Position numbers and translations under genes: made by a program. Below are positions 1-4,677 of a stretch of 5,368 bases of DNA, in pieces. The DNA lies in the NCBI GenBank assembly GCA_910579725.1, contig CAJTUD010000106.1:1-5368 (forward strand), given 5' to 3'. This DNA comes from an uncultured Oscillospiraceae bacterium (lineage in GTDB: Bacteria; Bacillota; Clostridia; Oscillospirales; Oscillospiraceae). Position 1 is the stretch's first letter. Every line of letters begins with the position of its first letter. A model generated the notes under the pieces. The model did not search any database. It was given only the letters and a program-made list of their open reading frames with translations, and was not told the origin of the DNA.

Positions 1-76
1 GTGATCAACATCAAGGGTGAGTCTTATCGCCTGAAGGAACGCAAAGAATTTATGCACCTGAAACAGCAAATCGTCA
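1..76 (+). mobile_element. Right end of a probable IS21-family insertion sequence (partial)
   Basis: The first ~76 bases carry an open frame resembling the C-terminus of an IS21-type IstB helper ATPase, and they abut the point where the oppositely oriented helix-turn-helix gene loses its family sequence. Read inward from base 76 on the minus strand, the sequence begins TGACGATTTGCTGTTTC. IS21-family ends start with TG and the transposition helper gene istB lies last, next to the right end, which fits this orientation. The exact boundary (about base 76) is inferred from where the interrupted gene stops making sense. The left end and the target duplication are outside the window, so the family call rests on a short peptide. 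Confidence 0.42.
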
Positions 77-96
77 ATACTCTTCTAATTCGTTGA
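1..96 (+). CDS. C-terminal fragment of IstB-like transposition helper ATPase (partial, 5' end outside window)
   Basis: The plus-strand frame beginning at base 1 is open for 31 codons and ends at TGA 94-96. Its start lies off the left edge. The visible peptide includes VINIKGESYRLKERK, which resembles the last strand and tail of IS21-family IstB proteins (DnaC-like AAA+ ATPases that help the IstA transposase choose targets). No Walker motif is visible because only the tail is present. If the element ends near base 76, the last six or so codons (NTLLIR) and the stop are read from the interrupted neighbour gene. Alternatively this could be the tail of another small DnaC/IstB-type ATPase. Confidence 0.42.
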   Translation: MINIKGESYRLKERKEFMHLKQQIVNTLLIR

Positions 97-274
97 CAGC
101 AGAATAAATAGCGTCCTTGCTCTCCCGGTTGATGTAGCACAAGCCGGATAGGGTGTAATCCCAATCTTCTGGGAGGCTAAGTATCTGCGACAGCAGGCCC
201 TTGGCTTTCAGGGACAGGGCCTTGTTCCGCAGGTGGTAGTTGGACATGACCGTGTAACCATTGTTCCTCTCCAC
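74..274 (-). pseudogene. Truncated helix-turn-helix replisome-organizer-like protein of a conjugative element (N-terminal ~70 residues)
   Basis: The peptide contains YTVMSNYHLRNK, LSLKAKGLLSQILSLP and DWDYTLSGL, then INRESKDAI. This is the N-terminal winged-helix region of the HTH proteins that head the replication/partition segment of clostridial Tn1549-like integrative conjugative elements (family knowledge from memory). Full-length members are a few hundred residues. This one stops at ...NELEEY followed by TGA at 74-76, where family members continue with GY and a basic segment. The truncation coincides with the probable IS end. The best ribosome site, AAAGGAG at 299-305, sits 9 bases before an ATA codon (287-289) that begins IPVFRVERNN. 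The family normally starts M-x-VFRVE, so the native ATG seems to have become ATA. The nearest standard start is GTG 272-274, 24 bases from the ribosome site. A nonfunctional remnant is the most likely reading. Confidence 0.72.
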
Positions 275-298
275 GCGGAATACTGGTATGGCTTTCCG

Positions 299-305
299 CT
301 CCTTT
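299..305 (-). promoter_or_regulatory. Ribosome binding site positioned for an ATA codon
   Basis: AAAGGAG on the minus strand is followed by a 9-base spacer and then ATA (287-289), with the in-frame GTG only at 272-274. The spacing marks the ATA as the ancestral start position and argues that the start was lost by a G-to-A change, or that initiation is weak at ATA or shifted to GTG. Confidence 0.55.
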
Positions 306-512
306 CGTTATCTGGGCATGAAAAAACGCCGCAGACTTTTTTCAAAATCTGCGGCGCTCGCCTGTCCTTGCTCTGTTCAGTTTTTGTGTTCCCACACTCC
401 ATATCAATAACGACCGAAGCCATGATATAGTCCTCAATGCGCTTATTGCGGAACTTATCGCCCGCGGCATCGAACACCACATGACGGGCAGAGTGCCTAA
501 AACACAGGATTT
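306..512 (-). other. Element leader between rlmD and the HTH gene; open but unrecognised frame
   Basis: On the minus strand one frame stays open from about 561 through the end of rlmD (in another frame), across the terminator, to a stop at 208. Its first standard start after rlmD is GTG 478-480. The peptide near the start (VFDAAGDKFRNKRIEDYIM) has coding-like third positions, 15 of the first 20 codons ending in G or C by my count, but I do not recognise it. A protein that runs through an intrinsic terminator and overlaps the next gene by ~67 bases is implausible as written. It may be the tail of a decayed gene or simply a leader. Only the terminator is a clear signal here. A possible -10 (TATATC, near 421-426) has no good -35. 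Confidence 0.3.
319..356 (-). terminator. Intrinsic terminator in the leader upstream of the HTH gene
   Basis: On the minus strand a perfect 9-bp stem, CGCCGCAGA with TCTGCGGCG (348-356 pairing with 327-335), encloses a 12-base loop and is followed at once by TTTTTTCA (319-326). It lies about 150 bases past the rlmD stop and about 14 bases before the ribosome site of the HTH gene. It can end read-through from the rlmD operon, or act as an attenuator for the element's first gene. Confidence 0.8.
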
Positions 513-575
513 CTACGAGTTTCCTCTTTGTAGCATTACAACCGTCTCCACATGCCTCGTCCTAGGAAACAAATC
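513..575 (-). other. Probable attachment-site junction of an integrated element in the 3' end of rlmD
   Basis: The last ~20 codons of rlmD differ in composition from the rest: by hand count 29 of 63 bases are G/C at 513-575 against 39 of 60 at 576-635. The tail uses TTG, TTT, AGG, GTA, CTA and AGA codons, while upstream codons are mostly C/G-ending. Immediately beyond lies a conjugative-element gene. The 3' end of the rum/rlmD methyltransferase gene is an established integration site for conjugative elements, for example ICESp1108 and ICESp2905 in streptococci. The segment CATGTGGAGAC (encoding HVET) is the conserved part where such cores lie. The element would replace the 3' codons while keeping the protein in frame. 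The exact core cannot be fixed without the other end. Confidence 0.5.
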
Positions 576-1865
576 CACTGCCGCCGCTTTCACCGCGCCG
601 TAACCAATTCCGGCGAAACGCTTCACATCCCGAGCCAGTGTGCCAGGGTCACAGGAGACATACACCACCCGTTCCGGACCCAAGGCAGCCACTGCGGGAA
701 ATATGTCCTCTCCCAGTCCTTTTCGAGGCGGGTCCACCACAATCACATCCGGGTGCAGCCGGTTTTCTGCCAGACTTTTCGCCACTTCTCCTGCATCCCC
801 GCAGAAAAATTCCGCATTGTCGATCCCGTTGATTCTGGCGTTCTCTCGGGCATTCTCAATAGCGGACGGCACAATCTCCCCGCCAATCACCCGCCGGGCT
901 CGCCGGGCCATCGCCAGCGTGATGGTCCCCGCTCCGCAGTAGAGGTCCAACACGATTTCTTTTCCCGTCAGTCCTGCGAACTCAATCGCTTTTTCATAGA
1001 GCCGCTCCGCCTGCGCCCGGTTCACCTGATAGAAAGAGGGCACAGATAACCGGAAGGTCAGTCCGCACAGCTCGTCTGTCAGAATATCTTCCCCCCATAT
1101 GGTCCGATACGCCTCTCCCAGAACGACGTTGGTGTCCCGGTTATTGATGTTGAGCACAACCCCCACCGTTTCCAGGCAGGCCCGGCGAATATACTTCACC
1201 AGATCTTCCTCATTGGGCAGCGCCTGTCCGTTGACGGTCAGACATGCCAGCGCCTGTCCCCACCGGTTGGTCCGCACGTATATATGCCGCAGTAGCCCCC
1301 GCCGGACCGTTTCGTCATAGACCGGCACATGAAATTCCCTCATATACTTTTCCACTGCTCTGGCGATGGAGTTGGCCTGGGGAGTCTGGAGCCGACAGCC
1401 GGAGACAGGGATTACCTGATGACTGCGGGCACGATAAAACCCGGCCACCCCCGCCGGACTGACCGGGAACTGCGCTTTGTTGCGGTAGCCATCTACAGCT
1501 TCGCTCCCTAAAATCTCTTCCACAGAGAGGTCCGCGCCTCCCACCCGTCGCAGGGCGTCCTCCACCCGGACCCGCTTGGCCTCCAACTCCTCCTCATAGG
1601 AGATATGCCGGAAGTCGCAGCCGCCGCAGGCGGGATAGTGGGGGCAGTCCGGCTCCCGCCGGGCGGAGGAAGGATTCAGAATTTCCTCCACCCGGCCGAA
1701 AGAGGTATTTTTCAGTACTTTCAGTACGCGGATCACGCTCGTCTCTCCCCGCACGCCGCCATGAACGAAGATCACCTGCCCGTCCAACCGGGCCACACCC
1801 AGTCCTTCGGCAGTGTAGCCGGTCACAGTAACAGTGTACAGTTGATTTTTTTGCAGCTGCGGCAT
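513..1865 (-). CDS. rlmD: 23S rRNA (uracil-1939-C5)-methyltransferase, RlmD/RumA type
   Basis: This 450-residue, full-length member of the TrmA/RlmD family uses S-adenosylmethionine to methylate C5 of a uracil in 23S rRNA; U1939 is the likely target, as in E. coli RlmD. Domains in order: an N-terminal TRAM RNA-binding barrel (about 5-62); a [4Fe-4S] cluster motif with Cys74, Cys80, Cys83 and Cys157; the RNA-recognition region with SFYQVN (277-282); and a Rossmann methyltransferase fold with DLYCGAGT (307-314), DPPRKG (378-383) and SCDPGTLARD (404-413). Cys405 is the expected nucleophile and Glu440 of HVE the general base. Start: ATG 1863-1865 with GGAGG (1874-1878) 8 bases upstream. It lies 46 bases after the beta-CASP nuclease gene with no terminator between them, so the two are probably cotranscribed. 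Its last codons look element-derived (see junction). The family contains paralogues with other targets (23S U747, tRNA U54), so the target site is the least certain part. Confidence 0.93.
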   Translation of the reverse strand: MPQLQKNQLYTVTVTGYTAEGLGVARLDGQVIFVHGGVRGETSVIRVLKVLKNTSFGRVEEILNPSSARREPDCPHYPACGGCDFRHISYEEELEAKRVRVEDALRRVGGADLSVEEILGSEAVDGYRNKAQFPVSPAGVAGFYRARSHQVIPVSGCRLQTPQANSIARAVEKYMREFHVPVYDETVRRGLLRHIYVRTNRWGQALACLTVNGQALPNEEDLVKYIRRACLETVGVVLNINNRDTNVVLGEAYRTIWGEDILTDELCGLTFRLSVPSFYQVNRAQAERLYEKAIEFAGLTGKEIVLDLYCGAGTITLAMARRARRVIGGEIVPSAIENARENARINGIDNAEFFCGDAGEVAKSLAENRLHPDVIVVDPPRKGLGEDIFPAVAALGPERVVYVSCDPGTLARDVKRFAGIGYGAVKAAAVDLFPRTRHVETVVMLQRGNS

Positions 1866-1911
1866 GATGTGATCCTCCGAATCTCATAATACATTTTGTG
1901 GGTGCGGCGCG

Positions 1912-3504
1912 TCAGGATTCCCACTTTTCGATCAGCTGCCGGAGCTGGTCGGCGAAGTTGCCCAGGTCCCGGTTGGCCCGGCCCTTGCTGCGAGCGATAA
2001 CCTCCTGAAGCAGCTTGCCAGTAGCCACCAGACGCTGATAGGGAACAGATACCTTTCCGCCTGGGGTGGCGACCTTCCGCTCGGGCAGGTAGCCCATTTC
2101 CTCCACTCTGTCGGCAGCCAGATCATAAACCTCCGTGTACTGCGGCGCATGAGCCCGGTAGCCCAGACGGACCAGGGTGTCGGCAAAATAGGGGGCTACC
2201 TCCCGGTCCCCATGGACCACAAAGAAATGGGTGGGGCTGGTGAAGGACTTGGCCCACTCAATCAGGTGGTCCCGGTCAGCATGGCTGGAGAGACCCTTGA
2301 AGTTCTCGATCTCTGCCAACACGGCCACTTCTTCGCCGAAGAGTTTCACCGTCTGCGCCCCATTGAGCAGGGTGCGTCCCAACGTGCCCTCCCCCTGATA
2401 GCCTACGAAGACCACAGTGCACTCCTTCCGCCACAGGTTGTACTTCAAATGGTGACGGACGCGACCCGCGTCACACATGCCGGAGGCGGAAATAATGACC
2501 TTAGGCGTCCGGTCCGCGTTAAGCATCTTGGATTCCTCCAGAGACTCGGTCAGACGCAGCCCTGGGAAGGAGAACATATCAATGCCGCCCTTCACCAGCG
2601 CCAGCGCCTCCTCGTCCAGATATCCCCGCAGGTCGCCGCAGAAAATCGTGGTGGCTTTGCTGGCCAGGGGAGAGTCAATATATACCGGGAAATCGTCTAC
2701 GGAGTGGACCAGATGTTCCTGCTTGATGCGGCGCAGGAAGTAAAGAATTTCCTGGGTACGACCCACAGCAAAGGCGGGAATAATGACGTTGCCCCCCCGG
2801 CCCAAGGTGCGGTCAATCACTTTGGCCAGCTCCGAGGTATAGCTCCACACCTCCTGGTGATTTCGGTCGCCGTAAGTGGACTCCATCACCACATAGTCCG
2901 CCCGCTTGAGGAGGATGGGGTCCCGGATAATGGGCTGGTTGATGTTGCCGATATCGCCGGAGAAGACAATCGACTTGCGCACATTTCCCTCGTGGAGCTC
3001 CATGGTGATGGAAGCGGAGCCCAGCAGGTGCCCTGCGTCAGTGAACGTGGCGGTAACGCCCTCGCAGATGCCGATTTCCTGATCATACTCGCAGGTATGA
3101 ACGTAAGCCATGGTGCGCATGGCGTCCTCCACAGTGTAGATAGGTTCCACAAAAGGACGGCCCGCCCGCTGATTCCTCCGGTTATCATACTCCGCGTCAG
3201 ACATCTGGATGTAGGCGCTGTCCACCAGCATGATTTCCAGCAGCCGGGCGGTCAGGCGCGTGGTCCAGATCTGACCGGTGAAGCCATGCTTGATAAGCAT
3301 GGGGATCCGTCCGGAGTGGTCGATGTGGGCGTGAGTCACCAGAATATAGTCGATGGTGTTGGGGGCGAAGGGCAGTTCATGGTTGTCGATCTCGTCCCGC
3401 CCCTGCTGCAAGCCGCAGTCAATCAAAATCCGCTTCCCGTTGATCTCCAGACAGTGGCAACTGCCCGTGACACACTGGTCGGCTCCGAAAAAGTACAGTT
3501 TCAT
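1912..3504 (-). CDS. Beta-CASP metallo-beta-lactamase-fold RNA nuclease (CPSF73/YSH1-like)
   Basis: A 530-residue cytoplasmic zinc hydrolase of the beta-CASP family, whose members cleave RNA. Metallo-beta-lactamase motifs are intact: Asp29, HAHIDH (58-63), His159 in AGHLLGSA and Asp184 in FSGDIG. Beta-CASP motifs are also intact: A, Glu208 in MESTYG; B, His408 in SSHAD; C, His431 in VVHGD. The inserted beta-CASP domain spans about 240-375, including PAFAVGRTQE (243-252) and SASGMCDAGR (339-348). An RMMBL-type zinc-binding region follows, and then a ~55-residue basic/helical tail (about 475-530). There is no signal peptide or membrane segment. Start: ATG 3502-3504 with GAGGAGGG (3512-3519) 7 bases upstream. 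It lacks RNase J's layout and length, so it resembles the bacterial 'MBL fold RNA metallo-hydrolase' group of unknown substrate. It has its own strong promoter and is probably cotranscribed with rlmD, which hints at a role in RNA processing. Confidence 0.9.
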   Translation of the reverse strand: MKLYFFGADQCVTGSCHCLEINGKRILIDCGLQQGRDEIDNHELPFAPNTIDYILVTHAHIDHSGRIPMLIKHGFTGQIWTTRLTARLLEIMLVDSAYIQMSDAEYDNRRNQRAGRPFVEPIYTVEDAMRTMAYVHTCEYDQEIGICEGVTATFTDAGHLLGSASITMELHEGNVRKSIVFSGDIGNINQPIIRDPILLKRADYVVMESTYGDRNHQEVWSYTSELAKVIDRTLGRGGNVIIPAFAVGRTQEILYFLRRIKQEHLVHSVDDFPVYIDSPLASKATTIFCGDLRGYLDEEALALVKGGIDMFSFPGLRLTESLEESKMLNADRTPKVIISASGMCDAGRVRHHLKYNLWRKECTVVFVGYQGEGTLGRTLLNGAQTVKLFGEEVAVLAEIENFKGLSSHADRDHLIEWAKSFTSPTHFFVVHGDREVAPYFADTLVRLGYRAHAPQYTEVYDLAADRVEEMGYLPERKVATPGGKVSVPYQRLVATGKLLQEVIARSKGRANRDLGNFADQLRQLIEKWES

Positions 3505-3536
3505 GCCTTGGCCCTCCTCATTTTTTGTGTAATTTG

Positions 3537-3565
3537 ATTATAACACATGAGACAGGAAATGACAA
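3537..3565 (-). promoter_or_regulatory. Sigma-A promoter of the beta-CASP nuclease-rlmD operon
   Basis: Minus strand: TTGTCA (3560-3565, 5 of 6 to consensus), a 17-base spacer, then a perfect TATAAT (3537-3542) preceded by TG one base upstream (extended -10). Expected start near 3530, giving a leader of about 25 bases to the ATG, with the Shine-Dalgarno inside it. It lies in the 90-base gap after mntP, so the operon can be expressed independently of the Mn riboswitch. Confidence 0.82.
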
Positions 3566-3594
3566 CAGGCCCCGCAGGCTTCAAACAAAAAATA

Positions 3595-4161
3595 TCAGCC
3601 CAGCATCCCCAGATGCTCCAACAGGATTTTCAGCCCGATCAGGCACAGAATGACGCCTCCTGCCAGGGTGGCCTTATTTTTGTATCGGCCGCCGAACCGC
3701 CGTCCGACGCATACGCCGGTCAGAGAGAGCGCGAACGTGGTGCAGCCGATGAGAGCGGCGGCCGGGAGAATCCGTACTTTTAGAAAGGCGAACGTAATTC
3801 CCACCGCCATGGCGTCGATGCTGGTTGCCACAGAGAGCGCTAACAGCTCCCGCAGGCTGAATTTTTTCTCCTGCTTTGTACCGTCCTCCTCGTGGAAAGC
3901 GTCCCAGATCATTTTACCGCCGATGAACCCCAGCAGCACGAAAGCGATCCAATGGTCCACGCTGGTGATGTACGTTTCAAACCTCCGTCCCAGGGCCCAG
4001 CCCAGAACGGGCATCATGGCCTGGAAAAAACCGAAGGACAGCGCGATAGCCGCCGCTTGCCGCCACCGTGTCCTTGGCATGGCAAGCCCCTTGCACACCG
4101 CCACCGCGAAAGCGTCCATGCTCAGTCCCACACCGATCAGAAATAGCTCCGCCGCTCCCAT
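3595..4161 (-). CDS. mntP: Manganese efflux pump MntP
   Basis: An 188-residue integral membrane protein of the MntP (formerly YebN) family, which exports Mn2+ across the cytoplasmic membrane. The length is typical. Six hydrophobic segments are visible, roughly 4-24, 36-57, 69-88, 106-127, 132-152 and 165-186, with a charged cytoplasmic-type loop (HEEDGTKQEKK, 90-100) in the middle. The two halves repeat the signature SMDAFAVA (14-21) and SIDAMAVG (114-121). Asp16 and Asp116 correspond to the acidic residues required in the family. GGKMIWDA (81-88) is also characteristic. Start: ATG 4159-4161 with AAAGGAG (4171-4177) 9 bases upstream. The gene sits directly behind a yybP-ykoY manganese riboswitch and terminator, independent support for the Mn function. 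I see no clear terminator after it, so some read-through into the next operon is possible. Confidence 0.95.
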   Translation of the reverse strand: MGAAELFLIGVGLSMDAFAVAVCKGLAMPRTRWRQAAAIALSFGFFQAMMPVLGWALGRRFETYITSVDHWIAFVLLGFIGGKMIWDAFHEEDGTKQEKKFSLRELLALSVATSIDAMAVGITFAFLKVRILPAAALIGCTTFALSLTGVCVGRRFGGRYKNKATLAGGVILCLIGLKILLEHLGMLG

Positions 4162-4191
4162 ACCGTTGTTCTCCTTTGTCTGTTTTTATTC

Positions 4192-4207
4192 GCCGGCCGC
4201 TTCCGGC
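4192..4207 (-). other. Small GC-rich hairpin between terminator and mntP ribosome site
   Basis: Minus strand GCCGG-AAGCGG-CCGGC (4203-4207 with 4192-4196) forms a 5-bp stem directly after the terminator U-tract and 14 bases before AAAGGAG. It has no U-tract of its own. It may insulate the ribosome site from upstream RNA or be incidental. Confidence 0.35.
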
Positions 4208-4240
4208 AAAAAGAAAAAGCCAGGCGCCACTGTGCCTGAC
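4208..4240 (-). terminator. Riboswitch-controlled intrinsic terminator before mntP
   Basis: Minus strand GUCAGGC (4234-4240) pairs fully with GCCUGGC (4219-4225) around an 8-base loop, one pair being G-U, followed by TTTTTCTTTTT (4208-4218). It is located between the Mn aptamer and the mntP ribosome site, the usual expression platform of a transcription-attenuating yybP-ykoY riboswitch. Confidence 0.85.
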
Positions 4241-4252
4241 CACACTGTACCC

Positions 4253-4275
4253 ATGCACGGCTTTCTGCCATACAT
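4253..4275 (-). other. Expression-platform hairpin overlapping the aptamer closing stem
   Basis: Minus strand AUGUAUGGC (4267-4275) can pair over all 9 positions with GCCGUGCAU (4253-4261), two pairs being G-U, around loop AGAAA. Its first three bases are also the end of the P1 3' strand (4273-4278), so the full hairpin and the full P1 exclude each other. It is a candidate switching helix; the direction of the effect is not shown by sequence alone. Confidence 0.5.
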
Positions 4276-4357
4276 GAGTCTCGTTTATTAAGGCAAGCCA
4301 GACCCGGAGGCCAGTATGTTGACTTGCCGCGGGAAGTCCCGCCACTACTCCCTCATG
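4273..4357 (-). promoter_or_regulatory. yybP-ykoY manganese riboswitch aptamer
   Basis: On the minus strand the RNA upstream of mntP has the family's conserved parts in order: P1 CAUGAG (4352-4357) closed by CUCAUG (4273-4278); GGGAGUAG (4345-4352) just inside P1; a hairpin GCGGG-ACUU-CCCGC (4329-4342); a second arm opened by GGCAAG (4323-4328) and closed by CUUGCC (4292-4297), containing CAACAUAC; and the AAACGAGAC strand (4278-4286) before the P1 3' side. The GGGAGUAG and CGAGAC loops come together to bind Mn2+ in known structures of this class. Established family behaviour: Mn2+ binding turns on expression of Mn exporters such as MntP. The downstream gene being mntP makes the call firm. 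Confidence 0.92.
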
Positions 4358-4367
4358 AAGTATCCTA

Positions 4368-4396
4368 TTTGTACCATATTTCCCGGTATTTGTCAA
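4368..4396 (-). promoter_or_regulatory. Promoter of the riboswitch-mntP transcript
   Basis: Minus strand: perfect TTGACA (4391-4396), 17-base spacer, TACAAA (4368-4373; 4 of 6) with TG one base before it (TGGTACAAA, extended -10). The expected start is near 4361, only a few bases ahead of riboswitch P1, as expected for a riboswitch leader. Confidence 0.8.
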
Positions 4397-4677
4397 GAGA
4401 CCGGTTCGGAGGAATCAGGGCTTACCCATGAACAGCAGGGAGAACATCCGAGAGAAAGCGTTATCGTAAGTACAGCGGCGGCGGGGGGTGCGGTAAAATC
4501 ATCGAGATAGGAGATAAATCCATAATTTTAAAAGAATGATTCAAGACAGTTACAGATAAGCGGCAAAAATGGTGGCTGTATCCTAAAACAATTCTCAAGA
4601 GAGCAGTTGTCAAGGGGAATTTCACCAAGTGAAACTCCCCACGAACAGGAATGAATACTATACTCAACTTTGCCCAC
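4397..4677 (-). other. 281-base region without a convincing gene
   Basis: Between the mntP promoter and the kinase stop I see no gene. The composition is patchy: a G-rich plus-strand stretch around 4479-4492 (repeated CGG then GGGGGG) and AT-rich sequence from 4500. The only minus-strand reading frame of note (4461-4667) has no ribosome site, no recognisable protein and crosses a hairpin. It may mark the edge of a more recently acquired AT-rich segment carrying the kinase. Confidence 0.5.
4614..4640 (-). terminator. Hairpin 37 bases after the kinase gene; possible weak terminator
   Basis: GGGGA (4614-4618) pairs with TCCCC (4636-4640) and TTTCAC (4620-4625) with GTGAAA (4629-4634), one A/C mismatch between, loop CAA. 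That makes 11 paired bases. On the minus strand the stem is followed by TTGACAAC, not a run of T, so it is a poor intrinsic terminator. It could still be an RNA 3'-end stabiliser or a factor-dependent stop. Confidence 0.35.

Noticed and set aside
552..1049. Plus-strand open frames opposite rlmD
   Set aside because: Shadows of the rlmD coding sequence, rich in Arg/Pro/Ser as expected for antisense of GC-rich codons, with no domain.
2149..3537. 462-codon plus-strand open frame opposite the beta-CASP nuclease gene
   Set aside because: It is the antisense shadow of a GC-rich gene with all family motifs on the minus strand; the plus-strand peptide resembles nothing I know and has no ribosome site worth noting.
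3545..3594. Possible terminator after mntP (GCCTGCGGGGC region)
   Set aside because: Only a three-base GCC/GGC stem can be drawn and no T-run follows it on the minus strand; the region is better explained by the downstream promoter.
3650..4291. 213-codon plus-strand frame across mntP and its riboswitch
   Set aside because: It covers mntP and the structured leader in antisense; the peptide is low-complexity in character and has no recognisable family.
3977..4396. 139-codon minus-strand frame overlapping the riboswitch and the mntP start
   Set aside because: It reads through the aptamer and terminator and then mntP in the wrong frame; the RNA structure and mntP explain the sequence.
4415..4484. 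Possible short coding remnant on the minus strand ending RMFSLLFMGKP
   Set aside because: Only about 28 codons between stops, begins after a stop with no start signal, and no family recognised; chance is sufficient.
4608..4613. Perfect TTGACA on the minus strand just after the hairpin
   Set aside because: At 16-18 bases downstream there is only TTGTTT/TGTTTT/GTTTTA, so no acceptable -10.
4461..4667. 68-codon minus-strand frame between the kinase and the mntP promoter
   Set aside because: No ribosome site, no known domain, and it crosses the 4614-4640 hairpin.
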